Positions 1-8,279 of a stretch of 28,965 bases of DNA are shown here, in pieces (positions within the stretch are counted from its first letter, which is position 1; each line of letters starts with the position of its first letter). Under the pieces are notes generated by a model, which saw only the letters and a program-made list of their open reading frames with translations, was not told the origin of the DNA and made no database searches. Source of the stretch: CBDFGT01 sp965247225 (GTDB lineage Bacteria > Pseudomonadota > Alphaproteobacteria > Rhizobiales > Rhizobiaceae); NCBI GenBank assembly GCA_965247225.1, contig CBDFGT010000042.1:1-28965 (forward strand). The letters run 5' to 3'. The position numbers and the translations under genes are program-made.

Positions 1-735
1 TTGCTCGCGCAAATCAACGCGCAATGTTTCCTGCAAAGCCAGCAATTCCTGACGGGTTGCCGGCACCGCCCGTTTCACCTTGTAGCCAAATTCAGCAAGG
101 CTGCCTTCACGTATCAGTCCGGCCTTGTCCAAAGCCGCCCGCGCGATCATCAGGCGTGGTGCAAAACCGAAGCCCTCAGAAAGCGCATCAGGCTCGCTCA
201 CCAGCACCGCGCGCAATTCCAATGTAAGATCGCCGATCAGCAAAGCATCGCCAATCTTCAATCCGAGGCGATCGAGCAGAATTTGTGGCGCTACTGCACC
301 AAATGTGCCCCCGATATCTTTCAGCGCATCCGAAAGCGGCATCACTGGATCCGTGGTCACACTTCCGTATAGCGGATAAATGCCATCGACCGCCTTCAGT
401 TCGACCAGACTTTGGTCCGACCCATCCGCCTTGCGCGCCATGGAGCGCAAACCAACCGATTGCGACACCTGCCCGAGAGACTCGAACCGCTTCAACTCTG
501 CAGCACTGGCAGGGCGCTGCACTGTCTCAAATCCCAAATCACCCCCGAGGATGGACCTTCCCTGCTCTTCAATCGAACCGGATATCGAACCCGCCACCGA
601 TCCGACTGCGCCAATTGCCGCAACGCCAAGCATGATGCAGGCCAGAAAAATCCGAAACCCGGAAAGTCCGCCGCGCAGTTCGCGCAGCGCAAACCTGAAT
701 GCCAGAGGCAGTGACAAACCCATTGCCCGCTCCAT
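1..735 (-). CDS. ABC exporter permease, FtsX/YbbP-like (partial, 3' end outside window)
   Basis: The visible N-terminal 245 codons begin MERAMGLSLPLAFRFALREL, followed by a hydrophobic segment (about residues 28-50) and a long soluble stretch. This is the layout of the YbbP family of MacB/FtsX-type permeases: one N-terminal membrane helix, then a large periplasmic domain, with more helices later. Such permeases pair with LolD/YbbA-type ATPases and export or extract lipophilic or lipoprotein substrates; the exact substrate is unknown. The start codon overlaps the stop of the upstream ATPase gene by one base (TGATG), so the two are translationally coupled. The C-terminal membrane part lies outside the window. 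The family call is firm; the substrate is not known. Confidence 0.85.
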   Translation of the reverse strand, partial: MERAMGLSLPLAFRFALRELRGGLSGFRIFLACIMLGVAAIGAVGSVAGSISGSIEEQGRSILGGDLGFETVQRPASAAELKRFESLGQVSQSVGLRSMARKADGSDQSLVELKAVDGIYPLYGSVTTDPVMPLSDALKDIGGTFGAVAPQILLDRLGLKIGDALLIGDLTLELRAVLVSEPDALSEGFGFAPRLMIARAALDKAGLIREGSLAEFGYKVKRAVPATRQELLALQETLRVDLREQ

Positions 736-1436
736 CAGATTTCAGAACCGGGAGCCACAAGCGAATCATCCATCACCTGGCCGGATCGCATGCGGATTTG
801 CCGGTCGCAGCGGGAAGCGAGTGCCGGATCATGGGTAACGAGCAGCATCGTCATCCCACGTTCGCGGCAAGCTGCAAACAAAAGATCAGCGACGTGTTCG
901 CCCGTGGTCAGGTCGAGATTGCCGGTCGGCTCGTCCGCAACCAGTATCGCAGGTTCCGGTGCCAATGCCCGCGCAATGGCGGTGCGCTGCTGTTCACCGC
1001 CTGAGAGTTGGCCGGGAAAATGTTTCAGGCGCGCACCAAGTCCGACTTTTTCAAGTTCTTGTTGCGCCCGCCCGAAGGCGTCTTTGTGGCCGGCAAGTTC
1101 AAGTGGCACTGCGACATTTTCCAACGCTGTCATATTGGGGATCAAGTGAAACGATTGAAACACGATCCCGATGTTGCGCCCGCGAAAGGTTGCCAGCGCA
1201 TCTTCGCTCATGCCACCCAATTGCGTGCCATTGATCTCGATCTTGCCTTCATCGGCCCGTTCCAAACCGGAAAGAACCATCAGCAGCGAAGTTTTGCCAG
1301 ACCCGGAGGGGCCTACAATTCCAAGTGACTGGCCGCGTTCCACGCTAAAGCCCACCCGATCCAGAACCTTGACGCGCGTATCACCATCCCCAAGCGTCAA
1401 ATTGACATTTTCAAGGCTCAGCACCATTTGGCTCAT
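735..1436 (-). CDS. ABC transporter ATP-binding protein, LolD/YbbA family
   Basis: A 233-residue ATPase that energises the downstream permease. Walker A is GPSGSGKTS (about residues 42-50), the signature is LSGGEQQR, and Walker B is ILVADEPTG, with a downstream switch His in LLVTHD. Length and sequence match LolD/YbbA/MacB-type ATPases. The ATG at 1436 is chosen because AGGAAG lies about 7-10 bases upstream; the frame stays open further upstream but without a ribosome site. It is divergent from the esterase gene at 1495, leaving only 58 bases for both promoters. Co-location of a YbbA/YbbP exporter with a TesA esterase is a recurring arrangement in proteobacteria, but whether the two act on a common substrate is inference. 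Confidence 0.9.
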   Translation of the reverse strand: MSQMVLSLENVNLTLGDGDTRVKVLDRVGFSVERGQSLGIVGPSGSGKTSLLMVLSGLERADEGKIEINGTQLGGMSEDALATFRGRNIGIVFQSFHLIPNMTALENVAVPLELAGHKDAFGRAQQELEKVGLGARLKHFPGQLSGGEQQRTAIARALAPEPAILVADEPTGNLDLTTGEHVADLLFAACRERGMTMLLVTHDPALASRCDRQIRMRSGQVMDDSLVAPGSEI

Positions 1437-1494
1437 GCGGGAAACTTCCTGTCGGCGGCCGGATGCGGCCAGATGAATACGAAGGCTAAACGAG

Positions 1495-2157
1495 ATGACT
1501 TTCAAAAGACCGCGCCGGATTCTCGCCGCGTTACTCTTCGCCATATGGGGCGTGGCTTTCCCTTTTGCCAACCCCGCAGTTGCACAACAATCTGTTGCCA
1601 TCGAAATCACAGGTTTCGGCGACAGCCTGATGGCGGGCTTTGAGCTTCCCGCCGATCAAGGTTTCACCGCCCAACTGGAATCGGCGCTCACCGCAAAAGG
1701 GTATGCGGTCAAAATCACCAATGCCGGGGTTTCGGGTGATACATCAACTGGCGGACTGGAGCGATTGGACTGGTCGGTTGCTGAAGGAACAAGGCTCGTC
1801 ATTCTCGAAATGGGGGCAAATGACGCGTTGCGCGGTGTTACACCGGAAATCACCCGCAAGAATATCGAGGCGATGATCATCCGGCTGAAAGAGCGCAAGA
1901 TCGCAATCGTCCTGGCAGGAATGATGGCCCCACCCAATCTCGGCAAGGAATACGAGGCGGCTTTCAACCCGATCTATCCGGAACTTGCTGCCAAGTATGA
2001 GCTTCCTCTCATCCCGTTTTTTCTCAACGGGGTGGCCGGTCACCCAGACCTGCAACTGGATGACGGCATGCACCCCAATGCCAAGGGCGTGAAGGTGATG
2101 GTGGACAATGCTCTGCCGGTCATCGAGCCGGAAGTGAAGAAACTGGCCGGGAACTAA
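1495..2157 (+). CDS. Arylesterase/lysophospholipase, TesA-like SGNH hydrolase
   Basis: A 220-residue secreted hydrolase. An N-terminal signal peptide (basic MTFKRPRR, then a hydrophobic run ending near AVAQQ, about residue 31) should send it to the periplasm. All SGNH blocks are visible: GDSLMAG with the catalytic Ser (about residue 44), block II NAGVSGDTS with the oxyanion Gly, block III GANDALRG with the oxyanion Asn, and block V DGMHPNAKG with the catalytic Asp and His. The family hydrolyses acyl thioesters, aryl esters or lysophospholipids; the true substrate cannot be told from sequence. No strong ribosome site precedes the ATG. It ends 19 bases before the convergent argG stop. Confidence 0.9.
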   Translation: MTFKRPRRILAALLFAIWGVAFPFANPAVAQQSVAIEITGFGDSLMAGFELPADQGFTAQLESALTAKGYAVKITNAGVSGDTSTGGLERLDWSVAEGTRLVILEMGANDALRGVTPEITRKNIEAMIIRLKERKIAIVLAGMMAPPNLGKEYEAAFNPIYPELAAKYELPLIPFFLNGVAGHPDLQLDDGMHPNAKGVKVMVDNALPVIEPEVKKLAGN

Positions 2158-2176
2158 TCCCGGCCTCTGTCAACCT

Positions 2177-3400
2177 TCAGCGACCAAGCTTGCGCGCTGC
2201 AAGAGTGCGCAGACGCAGCGCGTTCAGTTTGATGAAGCCCGCAGCATCCTTCTGGTCATAGGCACCCTGATCATCTTCGAACGTCACCAGCGCATCCGAA
2301 TAGAGCGACTTCTTCGACTTGCGGCCCGAAACAATGACATTGCCCTTGTAGAGCGTCAGGCGCACATCGCCTTCGACATCTTCCTGGCTCTTGTCGATCA
2401 AGGCCTGCAGCATTTCGCGCTCGGGCGAGAACCAAAAACCGTTGTAGATGAGTTCTGCATAGCGCGGCATCAACTCGTCCTTGAGGTGGCCAGCGCCACG
2501 ATCAAGCGTGATGGATTCGATGGCGCGGTGCGCCTGCAGAAGGATCGTGCCGCCCGGTGTTTCGTATACGCCACGCGATTTCATGCCGACGAAACGGTTT
2601 TCAACCAAGTCCAGACGTCCGATGCCATTGTCGCGGCCAAGGTCATTCAAGGTTGAAAGGATCGTCGCCGGGCTCATCGCCTTGCCGTTGATGGCAATCG
2701 GGTCACCCTTTTTGAATGAAATTTCGATTTCGGTAGCCTTGTCCGGCGCGTCCATTGGCGAGACCGTGCGCTGGAACACATATTCCTTCGGCGCGGTCCA
2801 CGGGTCTTCCAGCACCTTGCCTTCAGAGGATGAGTGCAACAGGTTGGCATCCACCGAGAACGGCGCATCGCCCTGCTTGTCCTTCGGCACCGGGATCTGG
2901 TGATCGCGGGCAAAATTCATGAGGTCAGTGCGGGATTTGAATTCCCAGTCACGCCAGGGCGCAATGACCTTGATGTCGGGGTTCAGCGCATAGGCGGACA
3001 ATTCGAACCGAACCTGATCATTGCCCTTGCCTGTCGCACCGTGGGCAATGGCGTCGGCTCCGGTTTCGCGGGCAATGTCGACCAGATGTTTGGAAATCAG
3101 CGGACGGGCAATGGAAGTGCCCAGAAGATAAAGGCCCTCATACTGCGCATTGGCACGGAACATCGGGAAGACGTAGTCGGAAACAAATTCCTCGCGCACA
3201 TCCATGATGCGGATGTCCTTGATGCCCATCAGTTCGGCCTTGGCGCGCGCCGGTTCCAATTCGCCGCCTTGACCCAGATCAGCTGTAAAGGTCACCACTT
3301 CGGCGTTCAGTTCTGTCTGCAGCCATTTAAGGATGATGGATGTGTCCAGACCGCCCGAATAGGCGAGGACAACTTTTTTCACGTCTTTCCACTTGGTCAT
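2177..3400 (-). CDS. argG: Argininosuccinate synthase
   Basis: A 407-residue, full-length enzyme that joins citrulline and aspartate with ATP to form argininosuccinate, the penultimate step of arginine synthesis, in the cytoplasm. The N-terminal ATP-binding P-loop AYSGGLDTS (residues 13-21) is diagnostic of the N-type ATP pyrophosphatase fold. The family segments GATGKGNDQVRFE and TSIARPLISKHLV are also present. It stands alone: argH is not next to it, as is common in alphaproteobacteria. It is divergent from the LysE-family gene with a 144-base gap. No attenuator or clear ARG operator could be identified by eye. Confidence 0.98.
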   Translation of the reverse strand: MTKWKDVKKVVLAYSGGLDTSIILKWLQTELNAEVVTFTADLGQGGELEPARAKAELMGIKDIRIMDVREEFVSDYVFPMFRANAQYEGLYLLGTSIARPLISKHLVDIARETGADAIAHGATGKGNDQVRFELSAYALNPDIKVIAPWRDWEFKSRTDLMNFARDHQIPVPKDKQGDAPFSVDANLLHSSSEGKVLEDPWTAPKEYVFQRTVSPMDAPDKATEIEISFKKGDPIAINGKAMSPATILSTLNDLGRDNGIGRLDLVENRFVGMKSRGVYETPGGTILLQAHRAIESITLDRGAGHLKDELMPRYAELIYNGFWFSPEREMLQALIDKSQEDVEGDVRLTLYKGNVIVSGRKSKKSLYSDALVTFEDDQGAYDQKDAAGFIKLNALRLRTLAARKLGR

Positions 3401-3544
3401 GCTTGTCTTCCTGAAACTGGATTTAACGAGGCCAAAAACGGCGTTGCGCGCCTTTTATCAGGATATGGCGCAACGGCAAGCATGCACGGTTGACCTTTGG
3501 GATCGACCGTTTCATGGATGCCTTATCCTGCCGGAGTCTGAATT

Positions 3545-4186
3545 TTGAACTTTATCCCTGATCTGTCCACCATCATTCAATTTGCCATCGCCACACTGGT
3601 GATTGCGCTGACGCCGGGGCCGGACATGACCCTTTTCGTTGGCCGCGCCATCAGCCACGGGCGTTCCGCAGGGTTTGCCGCGATGTTCGGTGCGATGACC
3701 GGCATCATCGTCCATACCACGCTGGTCGCGCTTGGCCTCTCCGCCCTCATTGTCGCCGCCCCGAAAGCCTTTCTGGCGCTGAAGATCGGTGGCGCGCTCT
3801 ATCTGTTGTGGCTTGCCTGGCAAGCGATCGTGCACGGTTCGGCCTTCAAGCCGCAGACTGAAAAGGCCGCACCTGTGCCGCTGTCACGCCATTACATGAC
3901 CGGTATCCTGATCAATCTTCTGAACCCGAAGATCATCCTGTTCTTCATGACATTCCTGCCGCAATTCGTTTCCACGAACGATCCGCATGCGCCGGGCAAG
4001 CTGATCTTTCTCGGCCTCATGTTCATTATCGTGTCATTGCCCATCGTCGTGCCGATCATTCTGGCGGCAGACAAAGTGGCGGTGTTTCTGAAGGAAAGCC
4101 CGAAGGCCACGCGGGTGATCGACTACTTGTTCGCCGGAATTTTTTCGGCGTTTGCCGTCAAAATCCTGATGACGCAGAATCACTGA
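3545..4186 (+). CDS. LysE/RhtB-family amino-acid exporter
   Basis: A 213-residue inner-membrane protein with about six hydrophobic segments. The family signature LTPGPDM lies near residue 23 and the LLNPKIILFF motif is in the middle. These proteins export amino acids or related metabolites by proton exchange; the substrate is not predictable. The start is TTG at 3545, supported by GGAG nine bases upstream (3532-3535), with no in-frame ATG nearby. Its 3' end overlaps the convergent gene at 4158-4604 by 29 bases. Confidence 0.92.
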   Translation: MNFIPDLSTIIQFAIATLVIALTPGPDMTLFVGRAISHGRSAGFAAMFGAMTGIIVHTTLVALGLSALIVAAPKAFLALKIGGALYLLWLAWQAIVHGSAFKPQTEKAAPVPLSRHYMTGILINLLNPKIILFFMTFLPQFVSTNDPHAPGKLIFLGLMFIIVSLPIVVPIILAADKVAVFLKESPKATRVIDYLFAGIFSAFAVKILMTQNH

Positions 4187-4604
4187 CGGTGTCGAAATGC
4201 CGACCGGCATTGCGGCCGGCAAACAGCCAGTAAACGGTGCCGCCAACAGCACCGGCTGCGAGCGTGACTGCCATTCTGCCAGAGTTCATAAGATCAACAT
4301 CGAACATTGTGATGCCAATTGTAGCAACAAACATGCCTCCCAGTGCATGGAACAGCCATGAACGCTTGCTGCTGAATTCCGCGATCAAGGCAAATGCAAA
4401 GGCCGGTACGAAGGAATAAAAGCCGGCATAGGCTACTATCAGGATCGAAAAGGCTACTGACCCCAATTGGCCGGGTTCCACACCATTTTGCAAAATGCCG
4501 CCCAGGATCAAAGCCACGATAAAGCCCGATGCCGCGAGCAGGGCCAGCACATAGGCGATTGAAATGACGATAAACCGCCAAAGATGCGAGAGGAGTCGTT
4601 TCAC
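4158..4604 (-). CDS. Small membrane protein, third of three tandem paralogues (unknown function)
   Basis: I do not recognise this 148-residue protein. It has four predicted membrane segments and ends with a GGTVYWLFAGRNAG motif resembling the ends of the two preceding gene products. The start is placed at GTG 4604, whose first four bases (GTGA) overlap the stop of the upstream gene; a longer reading frame to 4661 would overlap that gene by 61 bases and is unlikely. It is the last gene of the rlmN operon. Its 3' end overlaps the LysE-family gene by 29 bases. Confidence 0.75.
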   Translation of the reverse strand: MKRLLSHLWRFIVISIAYVLALLAASGFIVALILGGILQNGVEPGQLGSVAFSILIVAYAGFYSFVPAFAFALIAEFSSKRSWLFHALGGMFVATIGITMFDVDLMNSGRMAVTLAAGAVGGTVYWLFAGRNAGRHFDTVSDSASSGF

Positions 4605-5056
4605 GAAATGACCTGTACGGGTGTTTTCCAATTGCCCGATTTCTTGCCCGCCAAAGCCCAATAGGCAAGCCCGCCTGCCAGCCCGCCAATGAATATTGCC
4701 GTCGTGAGAATGAAGTCGCCTGTGTAAAAACGCCCGTTATTGCTCAATAAAATTGCCAGTCCGCCATTCAAAAAGCCGGCGATTGCAAACCACACACGAT
4801 GCCGGACATTGCGCCATTCGGCATAGACAACGCTGATCAGCCAGCCCGGCAGTCCATAAAGCGCAGTCATCAGTGTCCCGAAAGCAAACATGGACGGAAA
4901 GTCCTGCAGGTATCGATAGAACGACCCCATCGCACCCTGATCGGGCAAGAGTGACGGAATGCCCATCATCACACACACCACGGTCGTTGCGACCAGCACG
5001 GCCAATGCATAACCAAGCAGCATCCAAAGGCTGCGAATGGCCAAGGTTTTGATCAT
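4601..5056 (-). CDS. Small membrane protein, second of three tandem paralogues (unknown function)
   Basis: A 151-residue protein starting MIKTLAIRSLWMLLGYALAV, with about four membrane segments. It has a C-terminal GGLAYWALAGKKSG motif that matches the GG-x-x-YW pattern of both neighbours. The start at 5056 overlaps the upstream stop as ATGA. The reading frame extends upstream to 5257, but that extension is cysteine-rich, hydrophilic and entirely inside the preceding gene, so it is rejected. No function can be assigned. Placement behind rlmN with strict coupling says only that the proteins are made together. Confidence 0.75.
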   Translation of the reverse strand: MIKTLAIRSLWMLLGYALAVLVATTVVCVMMGIPSLLPDQGAMGSFYRYLQDFPSMFAFGTLMTALYGLPGWLISVVYAEWRNVRHRVWFAIAGFLNGGLAILLSNNGRFYTGDFILTTAIFIGGLAGGLAYWALAGKKSGNWKTPVQVIS

Positions 5057-5505
5057 TTTGCCGAGTTCCCCGTGTTTCTGACCACCGTCAGCCAGTAAGT
5101 GAAGCCACCCAAGGCTCCCGCTGCAATTGCAGCCACAAACACGATGATTGCGTTTATCCAACGGCCAAATTGTGCATAATATTGGGCATCGTATGTTGCA
5201 AAGAACACGGCCAGCATCATCGCTGCCGTTCCTGCGGCAGCAAAGGAGATGAACCATGCGGGATTGGATTTGGCCCTGCGTGCCGCTTGCGCCGCCATCA
5301 CCAGCCAGAGAGGCAAGGCGAACATGGCCACACCGGCATACTCAAACAAAAATATCCTGATTGCGCCTGCGCTCACAAGACCGTGTTCAAAGACGCCGGT
5401 TTCTGCCTTGATCGCCAGTAGTATATAGATGTGCACGGCAATGGTAATTGCAAACACCGCTGCCAGAAACCCCAGAAAACTTGTCTTCCATTGACCGGCG
5501 GTCAT
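5053..5505 (-). CDS. Small membrane protein, first of three tandem paralogues (unknown function)
   Basis: A 150-residue protein with four predicted membrane segments (about residues 10-32, 50-72, 82-103 and 115-140) and a C-terminal GGFTYWLTVVRNTG. The start ATG at 5505 overlaps the rlmN stop (ATGA). It shares layout and the GG-x-x-YW ending with the next two genes, which suggests local duplication followed by strong divergence. I know no domain for it. Confidence 0.75.
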   Translation of the reverse strand: MTAGQWKTSFLGFLAAVFAITIAVHIYILLAIKAETGVFEHGLVSAGAIRIFLFEYAGVAMFALPLWLVMAAQAARRAKSNPAWFISFAAAGTAAMMLAVFFATYDAQYYAQFGRWINAIIVFVAAIAAGALGGFTYWLTVVRNTGNSAK

Positions 5506-6728
5506 TCCTCGCCGTGCCCGGCGATCATCATGGCTTCAAAGGCCAGCCGGTCCACCTTGCGCATCCGTTCGCTCTCGCTCTTCAACTGGCCGCAGGCGGC
5601 CAGAATATCCCGCCCCCGCGGGGTGCGGATCGGGGAGGCGTAACCGGCGTCATTGATGAAATCGGCAAACTTCTCGATCTGCGGCCAGGTCGAGCATTCA
5701 TAGTCCGAACCCGGCCATTTGTTGAACGGGATCAGGTTGATCTTGGCCGGGATACCCTTCAACAGCTTGATGAGATTCTTTGCATCCTCAAGGCCGTCGT
5801 TCACACCCTTCAGCATCACATATTCAAACGTGATACGCCGCGCGTTGGAGACGCCCGGATAGTTGCGGCAGGCATCCATCAGTTCGTTCAAGGGATATTT
5901 CTTGTTCACCGGCACCAGAACGTCGCGCAGGTCATTGTTGGTGGCGTGCAGCGAAATCGCCAGCATCACGCCGGTTTCCTCACCGATCTTTTCGATCATC
6001 GGCACCACGCCGGAGGTCGAGAGCGTCACACGACGCTTGGAGAGTGCAAGGCCATCACCATCGGTGAACAGCAGCAGCGCATCGCGCACATTGTCATAAT
6101 TGTAGAGCGGCTCGCCCATGCCCATCATGACGATATTGGTCACCAGCCGGCCTTCGTTTGGCACTATTGCACCCGGCAACGTGTCACGGTTGGGGAAATC
6201 CCCCAGCCGGTCACGCGCCACCAGAAGCTGCGAGACAATTTCCTCGGCTGTCAGATTGCGCACCAGCTTTTGCGTGCCGGTATGGCAGAACGAGCAGGTC
6301 AGCGTGCAACCGACCTGCGAGGAAACGCACAGCGTGCCGCGCCCCTCTTCAGGGATATACACCGTCTCGATTTCCACCGGACGCCCGGCGCCACGTGGCG
6401 GAAAGCGGAACAGCCATTTGCGCGTGCCATCGTTGGAAATCTGCTCTTCCACCATTTCCGGACGGGCTATGGTGAAGTGTTCCTTCAGCGTTGCTACCAG
6501 CTCTTTCGAGATGTTGCGCATGTCGGCAAAGTCGGAAATGCCGCGCACGTAGAGCCAGTGCCAGATCTGCTGCACCCGCATCTTGATCTGCTTGTCGGCA
6601 ATGCCGACTTCGCGCAAGGCATTGCCCATCTGCTGGCGCGTCATGCCAATCAGCGACGGCTTTTCCGCCATCGGCGGGCGAAGCGCCGAACGGGTTTCGG
6701 TGTTGGTCAGGTCAATCGAGGTCGTCAT
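5502..6728 (-). CDS. rlmN: Dual-specificity 23S rRNA/tRNA adenine-C2 methyltransferase RlmN
   Basis: A 408-residue radical-SAM enzyme that methylates C2 of A2503 in 23S rRNA and A37 in some tRNAs. The Fe-S cluster motif CTLTCSFC (C-x3-C-x2-C) is intact. The two mechanistic cysteines are visible: one in TLCVSSQVGC just before the cluster, the other in AACGQL near the C terminus. The ATG at 6728 has GGAAA about 8 bases upstream. It is the first gene of a four-gene set joined by 4-base overlaps. Confidence 0.97.
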   Translation of the reverse strand: MTTSIDLTNTETRSALRPPMAEKPSLIGMTRQQMGNALREVGIADKQIKMRVQQIWHWLYVRGISDFADMRNISKELVATLKEHFTIARPEMVEEQISNDGTRKWLFRFPPRGAGRPVEIETVYIPEEGRGTLCVSSQVGCTLTCSFCHTGTQKLVRNLTAEEIVSQLLVARDRLGDFPNRDTLPGAIVPNEGRLVTNIVMMGMGEPLYNYDNVRDALLLFTDGDGLALSKRRVTLSTSGVVPMIEKIGEETGVMLAISLHATNNDLRDVLVPVNKKYPLNELMDACRNYPGVSNARRITFEYVMLKGVNDGLEDAKNLIKLLKGIPAKINLIPFNKWPGSDYECSTWPQIEKFADFINDAGYASPIRTPRGRDILAACGQLKSESERMRKVDRLAFEAMMIAGHGEE

Positions 6729-6791
6729 CAGGGTTTTCCGTTTGGCGGCCCTTTAGCATCGAAGGCCGAAAAGGTCACGTATCTCATAGCC

Positions 6792-7424
6792 TCAGTATTC
6801 GTTCACACCCTTGCCTGCGAGAATCCTGTCGCGGAACTTTTCAATCCGCGCCACCTTGGTCGCCGATGCCTTGGCGCCATTCAGGTTCAGCACGTAGCTC
6901 TTTTGCCGCCCCGGCGTCAGCGCCTGAAAGGCTTCGGCAAGGTCCGCATCGCCATCCAGCGCATCCACAAGCTCGTCCGGCAATTCCAATTTGCCAGCTT
7001 CTCTCACGGGTTCGATCCCGGCCTGCGCATAGCCCATCGCTTCGCGCAGATAGGCCAGAATGATGTCTTTCATGGCCGGAACCTGGCCATTGTCCGTGAA
7101 GCGGATCATGTCGGCATGGGCGGTGTTCGGCCCCTGCTTTTCCAGCACAGCTTCGGGATCTTTCATGAGCGCCGCATTGAAAAACGTCAGGCGGAAATCG
7201 TTGTGGAATGCGCCGATAATGACAATGTTGCGTTCCGCATGCATGTAGCATGGATGCGCCCATTTCACGGTCTCAACCAGACCTGCTTCAAGGCATATCT
7301 GGCGCAAATCGTTCAACCCCTGCATCCAGCGTTTGGTCGAACAGTCCGGCGTGTCAAACCGCGCACAGCGCCCGCAGCCCTTGGTGAAAAAGTCTTCGAT
7401 GTCGGTGATCATCATCGGCTTCAC
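6792..7424 (-). CDS. YdeI/OmdA-family protein (DUF1801-like plus bacteriocin-protection domain)
   Basis: A protein of about 210 residues. The N-terminal half (TVKWAHPCYMHAERNIVIIGAF) has the DUF1801 pattern, and the C-terminal half (LTPGRQKSYVLNLNGAKAS...RIEKFRDRILAGKG) is the YdeI/OmdA-like region. Relatives are linked to bacteriocin or antimicrobial-peptide tolerance in some bacteria, but the biochemical role is unsettled. An N-terminal cysteine cluster (GCGRC, then PDC) is present. The first start in frame is GTG 7424; ATG codons at 7415 and 7412 are equally plausible and no ribosome site decides. Confidence 0.8.
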   Translation of the reverse strand: MKPMMITDIEDFFTKGCGRCARFDTPDCSTKRWMQGLNDLRQICLEAGLVETVKWAHPCYMHAERNIVIIGAFHNDFRLTFFNAALMKDPEAVLEKQGPNTAHADMIRFTDNGQVPAMKDIILAYLREAMGYAQAGIEPVREAGKLELPDELVDALDGDADLAEAFQALTPGRQKSYVLNLNGAKASATKVARIEKFRDRILAGKGVNEY

Positions 7425-7438
7425 ACTGTTCTGAAAGC

Positions 7439-7463
7439 AAAAAGCCGGCGCAAAGGCCGGCTT
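7439..7463 (-). terminator. Intrinsic terminator of the IalB-family gene
   Basis: On the minus strand an 8-bp stem AAGCCGGC/GCCGGCTT with a 6-base loop leads into a run of five Ts. It starts 24 bases after the stop at 7487 and lies before the next gene, so it should separate the IalB-family transcript from the YdeI-family gene. Confidence 0.85.
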
Positions 7464-7486
7464 GTCACGTCAAATTGGCTCGAAGG

Positions 7487-7990
7487 TCATTTGCAGCTTT
7501 TCACCGCTTCCAGCGCCTTGGAAATGCCGGACAGCGAATAGGTGTAAGCCGTTGCAGTCCCGCGCTTGGATGTTGCGGCAACTGACATCGACTTGCCGCT
7601 TTTCATGGCAGCCAGCAGCTGGGGTTCTTCCGCTGCATTTTCCATCCACGCGGATTTGCCGGAAACGAACATGTTGAAGCTCTTGGTGTCCACAGTCACG
7701 ACAACCTTTGTGTCAGCCTTCAACTCATAACCGGCCATGAACTGCGGTTCATAGGTAACGTTCTGACCGGGCTTCTGGCTGACCAGAAAGAAATTGTCGC
7801 CGTGGTCCACTTTGTCGGGCTTTTTGGTCTGGAGGATGGTCAGCACATAGCAAACCTTGCCCTTGCCCTGGACATAGGAATAGGCACCCCATGCGGAAAA
7901 TTTGCCAACTTGGGTTGGCGCCTGCGCCAAGGCCGCACCACCCGCAAACACCACAACTCCGAGCGTGCCAATAAACAACTTCATGCGCAT
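7487..7990 (-). CDS. Invasion-associated locus B (IalB) family secreted protein
   Basis: A 167-residue protein starting MRMKLFIGTLGVVVFAGGAALAQ, a clear signal peptide cleaved near AQA. The mature part contains GKFSAWGAYSY, VCYVLTILQTKKP, MFVSGKSAW and a closing ALEAVKSCK, as in the IalB family of Hyphomicrobiales. Founding members affect host-cell entry in Bartonella, but most homologues belong to free-living bacteria and their job is unknown. Two Cys (VCYV and SCK) may form a disulfide. The ATG at 7990 was preferred; ATG 7984 is also possible. Upstream lies a 16-bp palindrome at 8096-8111. Confidence 0.88.
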   Translation of the reverse strand: MRMKLFIGTLGVVVFAGGAALAQAPTQVGKFSAWGAYSYVQGKGKVCYVLTILQTKKPDKVDHGDNFFLVSQKPGQNVTYEPQFMAGYELKADTKVVVTVDTKSFNMFVSGKSAWMENAAEEPQLLAAMKSGKSMSVAATSKRGTATAYTYSLSGISKALEAVKSCK

Positions 7991-8095
7991 GGACTTCAAA
8001 ATCCTGTGTCTTCCCAAGCCGAGCGACCGGAAACCTCCCGGATCAAATCCCTTCAATTTTGGGGCATTTCTGGTTACCGAACGGTGAACAGAATG

Positions 8096-8111
8096 CAAAT
8101 TGATCAATTTG
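8096..8111. promoter_or_regulatory. 16-bp perfect palindrome between the IalB and ECF sigma genes
   Basis: CAAATTGATCAATTTG reads the same on both strands and sits in the 289-base divergent promoter region. The nonamer ATGCAAATT overlaps it at 8093-8101 and recurs at 8152-8160. This is the usual form of a dimeric-regulator operator; the protein that binds it is unknown. Confidence 0.4.
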
Positions 8112-8279
8112 AGTCTATCGAATGGTTCCGCTGCGGGGCGAATGTCCCTATATGCAAATTCAAATCGCATAAAAGCGGCGGCAATTTGACGTTTGTCGCG
8201 AACTGTGCGTGATTTCACGATCTTGAACCACCGGACATGTGTTCCGGACCTTTTGCCGCAATTCGGGGAGCTATCTCAC

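Noticed and set aside
2834..3493. A 219-codon plus-strand frame opposite argG
   Set aside because: It is antisense to a certain housekeeping gene and lacks domain content or a ribosome site.
5448..7541. A 697-codon open frame on the plus strand
   Set aside because: It lies wholly antisense to rlmN and the YdeI-family gene, is rich in His, Arg and Gln, and has no family character. It is a codon-bias shadow of the real genes.
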